Assembly: GCA_021399445.1 (NCBI GenBank)
Contig: JAJTUQ010000001.1
Span: 2,852,001-2,916,000 of the forward strand
DNA: 64,000 nt
From: Xylogone sp. PMI_703
Taxonomy: Eukaryota > Ascomycota > Leotiomycetes
Direction: 5' to 3'
The position numbers and the translations under genes are program-made. Numbering within the stretch: position 1 is the first letter of the stretch; each line of letters starts with the position of its first letter. A model generated the notes under the pieces. The model had not been told where the DNA came from and made no database searches. It was given only the letters and a program-made list of their open reading frames with translations. Shown here piece by piece: positions 42,634-53,577 of the stretch.

Positions 42634-44021
42634 ATGGTACGCAACATCGTTGTGCTGGGTGGAAATTCTCATCCAGCACTAGTTGAGCAAATCTGCGGTA
42701 CTCTTGGTGTTCCACAATGCAACAGGATTCTCAAAAAATTCTCTGTTGGAGAGAGTCGACTGGAGATCCAGGACTCGGTTCGTGGAAAAGACGTATACAT
42801 CATCCAATCCGGAGGCGGAAAGGTCAATGATAATTTTATCGACCTATGTATCATGATCTCAGCATGCAAAATTGGCTCTGCGAAACGGGTCACAGCTGTT
42901 CTTCCATTATTTCCGTACTCTCGACAACCAGACATTCCTTATAACAAAATTGGCGCACCGTTGGCCAAAGCTCCTATAGATCTCAGCAGAGATTTTACAT
43001 TTGAAAGTCGTCCTCCCACTCCTGGACCTGGCATGCCCCAGACACTTGGTCTAGCCAATGGCATTGATGGGTTGCAGAGGAAGCTCGGCAAGGCATCTCT
43101 TGAAGAACAAAATGGATATAGCCCTACAAAAATGTCTAATGGAAACGGAATAACCCCAAGACGATCAGACACAATTGATTCTATTGCATCAATTACAGGT
43201 GGTCGAAATCGCGAAGGCTCCTCGTCTTCTCAAACTGCACCATACGCAGCTCACGATAATGACAACAGCTCTAATTACTCATCGAAGAGTGTTTTCCAGG
43301 CCAAACCAGGTTATAAACAATGGGTTGCCCAAGCTGGGACTCTAGTCGCTGATCTTTTGACTTGCGCTGGTGCGGATCATATCATCACTATGGACTTACA
43401 TGATCCGCAATATCAAGGATTTTTTGATATTCCAGTAGATAATTTATACGGCAAGCCGCTCCTGAAAAAATATATACAACAGAACATTCCCGACTTCAAG
43501 GATGCCGTTATTGTTAGTCCTGATGCGGGAGGAGCAAAAAGAGCGACAGCAATTGCAGATGGTCTGAACATGGATTTTGCGTTGATTCATAAGGTAATAC
43601 TTTCCTAATCTGTAAGCTCGCGCAAACTCATATCCATTAGGAACGGCGGCCTACACGTATCACAGACCGTCAAAACGCCACGATGATGCTAGTTGGAGAT
43701 GTTGCCAACAAGGTTGCCATTCTGATTGATGACTTGGCAGACACCTCCAATACCATCACTAGAGCCGCGAAATTACTGAAAAAAGAAGGAGCAACATATG
43801 TGTATGCCTTAATTACCCACGGTATATTTAGCGGTGATGCCATTGCACGTATCAACGCATCCGCTTTGGATAAAGTTATCGTAACAAACAGTGTCCCACA
43901 GGATGAACACCGCAGGATGTGTCCCAAATTGGAGGTCCTTGAGGTGGGACCTGTCTTTGCTGAAGCTATCCGACGTGTCCACCATGGTGAGAGCATCAGT
44001 GTCCTATTTCAGTATGATTAG
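42634..44021 (+). CDS. PRS1: Ribose-phosphate pyrophosphokinase (PRPP synthetase), Prs1-type with insertion
   Basis: Exons 42634-43593 and 43641-44021 (47 nt intron) encode 446 residues. It makes PRPP from ribose-5-phosphate and ATP for nucleotide, His and Trp synthesis. Motifs: [25 protein letters not shown] (N-terminal), [11 protein letters not shown] (about 94-104), [26 protein letters not shown] and the PRPP loop [12 protein letters not shown]. About 120 extra residues, rich in Ser, Asn, Gly and Pro, sit at about 101-225 inside the flexible loop, where bacterial and human enzymes (about 318 residues) have none. Yeast Prs1 has a comparable non-homologous region tied to cell-integrity signalling. 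The insertion is encoded, not an intron: it is open and the flanking phases match. Confidence 0.95.
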
Positions 44022-44468
44022 GTTCTCTTCAGTTTGTATACGTGTGTTCCGGTGGGCTTACCATATCTCACTATTTGGCGTTTTTGGGCTACATCAGGAG
44101 TTGGCAAGGCATATGTTGATGGTGGGCTCTTCGCCGTCACGCATTTCACACATCATTTATATTGCTATACCCTACCAGCCGCACTACGGCTACTACTGAC
44201 TTCCAGCCATCTTATGGAAGATATATTATAGATCAGGCTCAATAATCTTCCATTGAACGCTTTCCCAAGTGCTGGACATAGGCGTGGAGAGGTATACTAT
44301 AACCAGGAAGCATTAAATAAGCGTTTCAAGTATTCTTTCAGAATATCTTATATTCAGAATCTAGTTATTATTACTTGTGCTATACAGACATGTTTGAATG
44401 AGTAGTCATCTAGATACGACTCCATAGGCTGAACATCCACCGTTAATTTTCTCGTGGACGACTATTGT
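44022..44468. other. Convergent intergenic region, PRS1 / GTPase
   Basis: 447 bp between convergent stops. Frames at 43891-44199 and 44034-44231 overlap the PRS1 end and lack support. Confidence 0.5.
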
Positions 44469-45180
44469 CTACATGATCTCACATGCGCCCTCACTAAGAC
44501 CACCATTTGAAGTGGTCGTCATTACTGCAGTTCGACAAATATCCTCGAAGACTTCTGGAAGAAGTTCCCCAGTTGTTGCCGAACACTCCATATACTTATC
44601 ACATCGGATTTCCTGAGCAATACGGTGTCCCTCCTGGGGATATATGACACCGTTCGGGTCAGTTTCGGATCTCAAGTCTCTCTTGAGGCCCAGCAGTAAT
44701 ATGGGAAGGTCGGCTTTTGATGAGAACACGAGCCTTGTCTCTTTATGCCACTAGATATAATGAGTCCTTGAGCTTCATACTTTTAAGAAACATTGTGCAT
44801 ACATATCTTTGCAAGTTGATTAAACTTAGACGAGAACTAATATCGTAACACAATACAATCACATCAGGAGTCAGAGCTGTCCAATTCTCTGGACTAGATG
44901 TATCATAAAATTCGAGTCTGTAGGAGCTATTTTTGAAGGAGATATCAAAAATAAATGGTTGGTTTGAATCTTGCAAAAGTTCAATGCTCTCTTTCAGCAG
45001 AACTCCATTGCACTTCCCCCTACTGATCCTCCTGCTTTGTATGAGTAGACTGCTTCGAATCGGGGTAAAAGCCACATGCTATAGAATGTAGAGTGAAAGA
45101 TATACATACGAGAGGAAAGTGGACTTACCAACCCCCGCATCACCAAGAAGTAAGACAGTTATTTCCAGGGGTTCGCCCAT
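44469..45180 (-). CDS. Atypical Rho-family small GTPase
   Basis: Three exons on the minus strand, 45180-45110, 45031-44803 and 44750-44469, give 193 residues. P-loop GDAGVGKST is at 13-21 (across the exon 1 end). Switch II is DTSSPENW (67-74) instead of the usual DTAGQE, so Gly60 and Gln61 of Ras become Ser and Pro. The G4 motif is LKRD (122-125) instead of (N/T)KxD. G5 is ECSATTG. The body (YPQEGHRIAQE, EVFEDICRTAV) is Rho-like, and the protein ends CEIM, a CAAX box predicted to be farnesylated. Loss of Gln61 suggests poor GTP hydrolysis. A membrane-anchored signalling role is inferred. It shares a 290 bp divergent promoter with DEG1. Confidence 0.85.
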
Positions 45181-45470
45181 GACTTGACCAGACTTTTAGA
45201 TTTCCCTTCCGCATTGGAGGGGTTGAAATTAGAAACCATCACGTGGCGATAAGGCACAAAGTTCAATCGATAAGAGAGGAAATTTGAACGCTTCCAAGAC
45301 AATAAAGTTCTGAAGGGTCAATGAGGGGTATCTCCCTTCTATTTTCTGCGAAGCCTGGAGTTTTAAGGACTTCAAAGGTTTGCTTCCACTGGATAGGAAG
45401 GCGCTATTTGGAGTCAAGCGCTGACTTCCCACGTCCAATACAACTCTTTAGATTCCTGCCTCCCGAAAAT

Positions 45471-47214
45471 ATGGAACGCAAGAAGGTAAAAGAAAATTAT
45501 AGTGACTGGTCGCACGAGAATCTGGTCAATCGAGTCAAGCAGCTGGAAGCAGAGCTCGAAAAGAAAAGAACGAGGTATGGTTTGTTCTCGAGGAATTGGG
45601 CCATGCTTTCTTGTGACTCACCAAAATCTCCATAGTTCACCTGCCCAGATAGAAAAACGAAGCTGGAAGAAACCGCGAACAGAACGAGAGTTTGATCCAT
45701 CCAAATACTCTACCCGTCTCATCGCACTAAAGCTTGCATATCTGGGCAAACGTTACAATGGACTTGAGCATCATACTGGACATGCGACACCCCTGCCAAC
45801 AATTGAGGAAGAACTCTGGAAGGCATTGAATAAGGCACGGTTGATATTCCCAAAGGTCTCCAATCACTTGCAACCAGGGGAAGTTAATTGGGAAGGCTGT
45901 GAGTATTCAAAATGCGGGAGGACAGATAAAGGGGTTAGTGCTTTTGGACAGGTTGTTGGGATTCGAGTCAGAAGCAATCGACCATTAGCAAAACCAAAGA
46001 AAATCGCACAGGATGTGGCCGATCCTATGGAAATTGAAGACTTTCACAATACGCACCCGCGTAAAAATGCAGTCGAATCAGCATCTCCTCCTCTTTCGCC
46101 CTCCAGACTTAAGGAGCAGAGATCGTCAGAGCTTCTAGTAGACGATTATGACTATGAAGAAACCCTAAATTTTGACCCGATCGCAGACGAAATACCATAT
46201 CCCTCCCTTCTCAACAAGCTATTGCCTCCAGATATTCGGGTCCTCGCATGGTGCCCGTCCCCTCCCTTAGACTTCTCTGCACGTTTTTCCTGTCGAGAAC
46301 GACAATACCGATATTTCTTCACGCAGCCAGCATTTGCCCCTATTCCAGGTAGTCTGGAGCATCATGGCAAATCAGCAGCAAGACACAAAGATGGCTGGCT
46401 AGATATAAAAGCTATGCGGGAAGCCGCAAAACAGTATATTGGTGTCCATGATTTTCGAAACTTCTGCAAAGTCGATCCGAGCAAACAAAATTTTAACTAT
46501 GAGCGGCGAATTTTCCATGCAGATATTGAAGAGGTTGATGGCTCAACTAGCCTGTTTTCTTTTGTCAACCAGGAAGATTTTCGACCTGATGTTTCAATAA
46601 GAAACGACGAAGTACAAAAAGCTCCCAAGGTCTATACATTCACACTGCATGGCTCTGCATTCCTGTGGCACCAAGTAAGACATATGGTTGCAATATTGTT
46701 TCTTGTTGGACAGGGACTCGAACCTCCTAGCATTGTTTCTGAGCTCTTAGATGTGGAGAAAAATCCAAGGAGACCAACATATGAAATGGCGTCGGATACA
46801 CCTTTAGTACTCTGGGACTGCATATTTCCCCGTGAAGATGACCCAGAGAGAAAAGATGTCTTGGAGTGGGTATATATCGGTGACGGCCAAGGAAATGGTG
46901 ACTCCAAATTTGGAGCGATGGGTGTGATGGATGATCTGTGGGAAGTATGGAGAGAAAGAAAGATCGACGAAGTTCTCGCAGCCAGCTTAATTGATGTTGT
47001 AGCAAAGCAAGGGGTGAAGACTACGGAGCTTACAGCACCCTCTTCGCGAAAGGCGGCCAAGAGTCAAAAGCTCTTCGATGGTGGTGACACTCCAAGATTA
47101 CAAGGGACTTATTTGCCTGTGATGAAAAAGCCACGTCTCGAAACTATAGAGGTCATTAACGGAAAATATGCCGCGAGAAAGGGGCTGGAAAACTCACAGG
47201 GCGCGAAGGAATAG
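45471..47214 (+). CDS. DEG1: tRNA pseudouridine(38/39) synthase DEG1/PUS3
   Basis: Exons 45471-45574 and 45636-47214 with a 61 nt intron produce 560 residues. The N-terminus (WSHENLVNRVKQLEAELEKK) is the short coiled coil typical of Pus3. The catalytic domain begins RLIALKLAYLGKRYNGLEHHTG and has the TruA active site CGRTDKGVSAFGQV with catalytic Asp about 132. The second half includes RFSCRERQYRYFF, DFRNFCKVDP and HGSAFLWHQVRHMVAILFLVGQGLE. An acidic insertion lies between about 160 and 225. It modifies U38/U39 in the anticodon stem of many tRNAs. Its stop is only 86 bp from the convergent GPI15 stop. Confidence 0.95.
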
Positions 47215-47300
47215 GAAACTCAAAGCTCCAACATATCTGCCATTTATGTAGATGAAGAATAAACTTCAAAGCAAAATAAACAATTGAAAATTTGCCAATA

Positions 47301-48038
47301 TCACCCTTTTGTATCCTCTTTTCTCTCTCCTCCCTCCTGTGCATATAAACAAGCCTTAGCACCCCTCCAAACCGTTTCCACAATCTTTCTTCTCGGTAGG
47401 AGACGGGGAAACACTACAACAACTTCTTCTTTTCCCTCCACCACTACAACTAGATAGTACCTAACCTCGAATCCTCGAAATGCCTCGTTCACAAATATAT
47501 CCTGTATTTTTTCCGTAGGGATAAACTGTGTAGAGGCAGTCGACAAATAAGTGTTGCTACTAGTGCTTATTTGTACACCTAGTCCTCTGAGTACTAGTAG
47601 TGACTCTTCCGTATGTATGCGCAGGAAAATGATATAGAGCACAACCCCACATATTGGTAGTAAGATGAACAAGGGGGTGCGGTCCGCGAGGCGAACAGCA
47701 AGGAGACCAACAGAACTCCCGATCACACGGTGTATATTGTACCAGACAAACTCTGCCGTAAAAGCCGAAGAATAGGTGGTTTGATTAGCCGTTGGAGATG
47801 AGTATGGAGATAGCATCCATTTCGAATAAAGGAGAATTAGCACAGTGCATCCGATTGCAATGCGGAGCAGAAAGGTGGATGCTAGGAGGAGGTGGAAAGA
47901 CAATGTCCGTTCAGGGCATGTTGACACGATATATTCCACTGTTGTTGGCGACGGCCTTCTAGCCTGCAAATGCGGTTTTGTAGTAAGCATGAGAGGTTGA
48001 GGTTGGCTTTGATAGCCTTGAGGTTCAAGGGATGTCAT
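47301..48038 (-). CDS. GPI15: GPI15/PIG-H subunit of GPI-GlcNAc transferase
   Basis: Single exon, 245 residues from ATG 48038; the open frame above it begins only with TTG. Two hydrophobic segments (about 50-75 and 115-140) form the membrane hairpin typical of PIG-H. The conserved domain is ESLLVLRGLGVQI (about 148-160) followed by FIPTEKIQDIFVNEAFRGFEVRYYL. PIG-H is part of the ER complex that adds GlcNAc to phosphatidylinositol, the first step of GPI anchor synthesis. It ends 86 bp from DEG1, so the transcripts may overlap at their 3' ends. Confidence 0.93.
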   Translation of the reverse strand: MTSLEPQGYQSQPQPLMLTTKPHLQARRPSPTTVEYIVSTCPERTLSFHLLLASTFLLRIAIGCTVLILLYSKWMLSPYSSPTANQTTYSSAFTAEFVWYNIHRVIGSSVGLLAVRLADRTPLFILLPICGVVLYIIFLRIHTEESLLVLRGLGVQISTSSNTYLSTASTQFIPTEKIQDIFVNEAFRGFEVRYYLVVVVEGKEEVVVVFPRLLPRRKIVETVWRGAKACLYAQEGGERKEDTKG

Positions 48039-48689
48039 TTTTCCAGAAGCTGATCCACAATGCGCGTCCTTATCGATAAGGGATAGCTCCAAATCTCACA
48101 AGCCCAGCCAGTCAATTGACCAGTCAAATCAAGTCTGAGGGTTGTCACCTAAAGAATCCTCTGTAAGACGAGCCTAGGCATTTGATACCAAATATTGCCT
48201 TGCTATTGTAATCATTCTAGTTATCCGACGCCAAGACTGCCGGTAATCTCATGCCTCGTATTCCCTCACTCTCCACTACGATTCTCAATGTTAGGCTAGA
48301 CTTCGTCTAATCTTAATTAGTCTTTCTCCAGCTTATGGGCATTCCAGGGTGCTCGATTTCGAGCGAGATCGTTATCGGCATGTATAACACCGGCTTTCTT
48401 TTTTTGACGGAAAATCTTAGATTCAATTTTTAAGAATTACAAGTCTTCTATCCATCAGAGCTGGTTAATCTATTTCTGAATACCTGAGACCAGAACTAAT
48501 TGACCATACTTAAAAGGAGAAGATACAAGAGTGCCTATAACTTCAGTTTTGATATGCAGTATTCCAACAACTAGCTTCTCTACACTACCTGATCCAGATC
48601 CATTACGCCGATAAATTTGGACACCCCATACGCCGTAACCCTTGAAATCGGTGCATTATTTACAAAATTGCCATCCGATATTCCCCCCC
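48039..48689. other. Intergenic region, GPI15 promoter / NOP58 3' end
   Basis: 651 bp between two minus-strand genes. Nothing recognisable apart from AT-rich stretches. Confidence 0.5.
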
Positions 48690-50626
48690 TTAATCTTTGT
48701 TTTTCTTCTTTTTCTTCTTCTCTCCCAACTCTCGCTCTTCGGATTTCCGCTTTTTAGAGACATCTTCCGAGTCGCTTGCTGCATCCTTTGTCCCTGCTTT
48801 CTTTTGTTTCTTGATTTCCTTCTTACTGATTACTTGGGGAGTACCGTCGGGCAAGAATTTGATTTCTCCTCTCTCTGCCTTTCTCTTGTACTTCGAAACA
48901 CTGACACCAGCGGCAGCGGCGAGTTTGGCGTATTTCTCGTCATCATCCGCACCATCTTGTTCAGACTTCTTCTTTTCCTTTTTAGATTTTGAGCTGGCTA
49001 GGTCTGCCTCAGCTGGTACATCGACCATCTCCACGTCACCATCTTCATCCTCAGATGGCTTTTCTTCTGAAACTTCAACTATCTTCTTCTTCTCCTTCTT
49101 GGACTTTTTGTCCTTCTTTTCCGGAGTAGCAGCAGCAGGCTCATTGCCTGCTAGACCATCGGCATCGGCATTGTACTTTCGTGCTTCCTTGACTTCCCAC
49201 TTGCCGGGTGCCGATACAGGTTTACCATTTGGTCCAACAGCGACGCCCTTCGGGAGCAAAGGTTTGCCTTCCAAAGCTCGAAGATGCCGTTCGATCTTAG
49301 CACGGGAGGTAACACCCAGTCTAGACCTCTCTTCATCGTCGATATCATCCCCTTTCCCTTCACCTTCAGCGCTCCAGTCTGAAAGTGCATCTACACGGAT
49401 ACCGATAGCTGCTCTAGCAGCAAGCATACGTGCTATTTTGCCCTTATTCTTTCCTGTAGCTTGTCCAACAAGTGATGCATGGTAGATAAGGCCATACTTC
49501 GGTGTGTCATGTTTGGTCTTCAAAGCACGGAATAGTGCTTTCTCTGCACCAAGGATCTGAATGGTACTAGCAGGGCTTTTTGCAAGATTCATGAGTGATC
49601 CTGAGTGTGCTATAAGTCTAGCGCCAACAAGCTCTCCCACAAGCTCTGTCAAATTTGGAGCTATTGCCTGCATTCGCGCTGAGAGATAGCTGGACAACTG
49701 TTGGCGGTACTCCGTGAAACCAACCACTTGTTCTGCCAGAAGTTTTATATTCTCCAGATCTTCGTCTGTGATTTCCGTACCCATGCTAACTTCAGCTGCA
49801 GCCTTCACAGCAGTTTCAATTTCCTCGGGTAATATGTCGGAGAGATCCGTATTAGAAGTGTTTGATCTCATACCAACTTTTAAAATAATTCGTGCGTACG
49901 CCAAGTTGTCGTTTACAATGCGACCCATCTCGGGAAAGTGCCAGCCATACCATTCCTTCACACGCATAGCATAGGTATTAAGCTCCTTATCTAGATCATC
50001 CAGAAGTGCGATAGCTTGAACAATCATGGTGTCCACTTTATCTGGCGAGAACTTGAGCTTATGGCGCGAGAGCGAATGGGAGAGACCCAACGACATCGTA
50101 GCAATATTTTCAGGTAAAAGACCCGGGATGAGAGATGGGAGGTGGTTCCGAATTGCACGGTAGATGTCATTAGTTGTCGAATCGGAGACCGGTGTGAGTG
50201 TGAGGCCGGGAAGCTTGTTAATAGCTTGCCCTAACTTTGGATCGGCAACAGCCAAAGAGGCTTTCTTTTCATCTTTTATTGAGTCAAGAAGCTTAGCCAG
50301 AAGTGGTGAAACTTTGCCATCGACTAATGCCGCGACTTCTTCAAGTGCAGTTGCAGCGCTATCAAACTTTTCAAAGGCCTTCAATTTTAGCCTGTAATTG
50401 CAAGTTAGATATATCTGGTCAAGAACTTGCTCGTATATTATACGTACAGGCCATTGATCCCTTCTGCAGTTTCAATTTTGGACGAGAAATCATCGTCCTT
50501 GAGAAGCTTCTTATCCTTGGCTTTGAAGAGTGCAAAGCCTATAAAATATAATTAGCATGTAGAAAGCCAATTCGGCGGAAGAGTTAATTTACCTGCGCTC
50601 GTTTCGGCAAGAACAAAAAGACCCAT
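48690..50626 (-). CDS. NOP58: Nucleolar protein NOP58 (box C/D snoRNP core)
   Basis: Three exons on the minus strand, 50626-50593, 50538-50448 and 50391-48690, make 608 residues. It starts [20 protein letters not shown]. The NOP domain is clear: [15 protein letters not shown], then [35 protein letters not shown] and [25 protein letters not shown]. The C-terminal 180 residues are dense in KKEKKK and acidic runs typical of nucleolar Nop56/58 tails. NOP58 with Nop56, fibrillarin and Snu13 guides rRNA 2'-O-methylation. Divergent from VMA6 across 252 bp. Confidence 0.96.
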
Positions 50627-50878
50627 GTTGACTGAGTCGAAAAGCTGTTGCGCTGGTCGTGCTTGCTCAGTGTGATAAACGATTTACTGAAAAAAAGTTC
50701 GAGCAGAAAGTGGCAGGCACTAAGTAGGCTAAGCCATGTTAAGCCTTAGCTTCCTTCGATAACTTCGATATCATGTGACTAAGCTGTAGCTCTCGCAACT
50801 ACGTTACTGAAGGCAACCGGTAATCCTAGCTAGACCTCTACCAACGAGCAGCGAATCGCATTCATCAACTGCCACAAG

Positions 50879-52136
50879 ATGGAGGGACTTTTCTTTAATG
50901 TGAACAATGGGTAAGTAGCCTTAAAATAATCTAAGTATAAATGGTTTACTTATTCTTTAGCTATGTTGAGGGTATTGTTCGAGGTTATAGAAATAGCCTC
51001 CTAACTGGGACGAATTACAGTAACCTAACACAGTGCGAGACTATTGATGGTATGTCGCTGACCGATACTCTGAAAGCTCCGTCACTGATAATTTACTAGA
51101 TCTCAAGCTGCAGCTTGGTCCCGCTTATGGTGATTTCCTAGCCTCTCTTCCGCCGAATCCCTCGACCTCTGCACTAGCCGCGAAGACTACCGATAAACTG
51201 ATCGCGGAATTTCGATATGTGCGGGCAAATGCCACCGGCTCTCTTGCGAAATTTATGGATTATCTCACCTATGGCTATATGATTGATAATGTTGCGCTTT
51301 TAATCACAGGGACTCTACATGAGCGGGACACTCGTGAGTTGTTGGAGAGATGCCACCCTCTTGGCTGGTTTGAGACTCTACCAGTCCTTTGTGTTGCCAC
51401 AAATATCGAAGAGTTATACAACAGTGTCCTTATCGAAACTCCGCTTGCTCCCTATTTCAAAGGCAGCTTAAGTCATCAAGACTTGGACGAACTGAATATT
51501 GAGATCGTGCGGAACACTTTGTATAAGAACTACCTCGAAGACTTCTATCACTTCGTAAATACGCACGCGGACATGGCTAATACCCCAACGAGCGAAGTCA
51601 TGTCAGAAATACTGGAATTTGAAGCTGATCGAAGAGCTATCAATATCACATTGAACTCCTTTGGGACAGACTTGTCGAAGGCAGACCGAAATAAACTATA
51701 CCCAAATTTCGGCCGACTCTATCCTGAAGGAACATTAATGCTATCTAGAGCCGATGACGTCGAGGGCGTCCGGATAGCTGTTGATGGTGTGGGCGATTAT
51801 AAGACCTGGTTTGACCAGACAGGCATGGGACAAGGCACGAGCACCGGCGCAGGTAATATGAGTGGAGGTACTGGAAGTGATGGCAAGAGTCTGGAAGATA
51901 TGTTCTATCACAAAGAAATGGAAATCTCGAAGAGTGCATTCACGCGGCAGTTCACATACGCAATTGTGTATGCCTGGGTCAAGTTAAGAGAGCAGGTAAA
52001 TTACCCGACTAACTACCGTAATAGACTAATGCTGACAAGTATGATTTGTTAGGAGATCAGAAATATCACTTGGATTGCTGAGTGTATAGCTCAGAATCAA
52101 AAGGAGCGGATAGGAAACTATATCAGTGTATTCTAG
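50879..52136 (+). CDS. VMA6: V-type H+-ATPase subunit d (VMA6)
   Basis: Four exons, 50879-50910, 50961-51049, 51100-51995 and 52053-52136, give 366 residues. It begins MEGLFFNVNNGYVEGIVRGYR, and the second exon supplies SLLTGTNYSNLTQCE. The remainder matches subunit d along its length, with ETPLAPYFKG, then DLDELNIEIVRNTLYKNYLEDF, FEADRRAINIT and TLMLSRADDVEGVR. The last exon ends NITWIAECIAQNQKERIG. A Gly/Ser-rich loop near residue 300 (MGQGTSTGAGNMSGGTGSD) explains the extra length over yeast (345). Subunit d couples the central stalk to the V0 ring, acidifying vacuoles and Golgi. Confidence 0.96.
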
Positions 52137-52282
52137 GGCGATTCTCTTTTTCCATTTCAAAATAACTGAGTCCTATCATGGACCGTTAATCAACTAGGAG
52201 TAGGCGTTGAAAGACATGGCATATATAATTTTTACACCCCAAGTTCCTATGTTATACATCATGAAGACTATGTGACTTAATT

Positions 52283-53288
52283 CTACAAACTGATCTCACC
52301 TTTCCAGGTCCCTTCTGTCAAGCCCAGGGTAGTGACCAGGTTCTGCCATCTCTCGCTACCCCGCTCTTTTCTTCGTAAGTATTGCAGTAGTTTTTGTCTT
52401 CTGTGGACCAAAAGCCTTAGATTCCTTTTGTTTACTTTATCCTTATTGCCACCTTTCGCTTCTAACGCATTGGCAAGAACTCTAATCTTCGCCGTTAAGA
52501 TGGCAATTTGCACCTCTGAGCTTCCGGTATCGGGACCAGCACGTGGTGTCTTCTCCGCGACGGTTGCTTCGGACCCCTCTGGTCGGACAGCTGGCGCACG
52601 AGGCTTCAAGAATGTATCTGTGTTGTGTCGCCCGAAAGTGTCGATACATCGGCGTATATTTGCTCTTGTCTTCTCCACCTGGCTAGCATTTGCTAAGCTA
52701 ACTATACGTGATATAGCGGTCACTGCTCTCTCATGGCCCTCTTGGTGCCGTCTCCTTTCTTCTGCTTCTAAAGCAGGATCAGATAGATCTCTAACACCTG
52801 ATTCAATAGGTTTGGTCATCTCATAAGATTGTTTTAAAGACTGCTCTAGGTCCTCAGGCGTGAGGAAATGATTTAACAAAGCATCGGATTTGCTAGTTAT
52901 TTTGGTCCCATCCTTTGATGTCGGTTCAATGATATTGACTGCCCCGCCAACGCTATCAAGAGATTCGACAAATGGAGTAGCAATCCCCCGAACAGGATCT
53001 CCTAGTGCAGCCTCCCTTTCTTTCTTCAGCTCATCTTGCCTCTTCAAGTTAGCAGCTTTCCTCTGCCGGGCTTGTGCAAGAGCGTATGGGTCTCTATGTT
53101 TCCTGCGCTGTGCCTGCGATGAGGCATTTGCTATCGGAACTGTAGGAAGTGGGCCCTTCGAAACAGTAGGAGCAAGTCGAATACATACTTTGAGGGCCAA
53201 TTGATTAGTAAGGCTAACATATACAGCTGGGTACTAACATACATTTGGTTGAGCCGAAGCTCGAAAATACAGGTATTCGTGGAGGCAT
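52283..53288 (-). CDS. Mitochondrial small-subunit ribosomal protein uS15m (MRPS28)
   Basis: Exons 53288-53243 and 53187-52283 with a 55 nt intron give 316 residues. Exon 1 provides MPPRIPVFSSFGSTK, a basic, acid-free mitochondrial presequence. The S15 domain (about 215-300) has TGSSEVQIAILTAKI, then KRNLRLLVHRRQKLLQYLRRKE and WQNLVTTLGL. The long N-terminal extension (SSQAQRRKHRDPYALAQARQRKAANLKR...) is typical of fungal mitoribosomal uS15m. The protein acts in the mitochondrial small subunit. It is divergently paired with RPS0, the cytosolic uS2 gene. Confidence 0.92.
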
Positions 53289-53577
53289 GTTAAAGTGTCT
53301 ACTGGTCGCATAGGCTTTAGAACATCGCTCGATATCTTTTTCGAAGACCGACCAAATGTAGACTAGCTTGGTTGGCACTAAGTACCTTGTATATAAGGTT
53401 CAAAATATATAACTAATCGAGCTAATTAGGCATTCAGGCGTAAACCCCGGTTAGGGTTTGCGCACGAATCGCGAACTTTATTTCCGCACATCGCGAAATT
53501 TCCAAGTTCGTCTACCTCAAATCTTCCAAAAACCATCTCCAGATCTTGACCATCCAGTCAACAGTCAAGTCGCAAAG
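53289..53577. promoter_or_regulatory. Divergent promoter shared by uS15m and RPS0, with telobox
   Basis: 289 bp. TTAGGGTTT (telobox, reverse AAACCCTAA) is at 53451-53459, about 120 bp before the RPS0 ATG. Teloboxes bound by Tbf1-type factors are established elements in ribosomal-protein promoters of many ascomycetes. A pyrimidine/CA-rich leader follows up to the ATG. Confidence 0.5.

Noticed and set aside
48697..49485. 262-codon plus-strand frame antisense to NOP58
   Set aside because: It mirrors the KKE-rich tail of NOP58 and reads as Phe/Ser/Leu runs; a shadow of the real gene.
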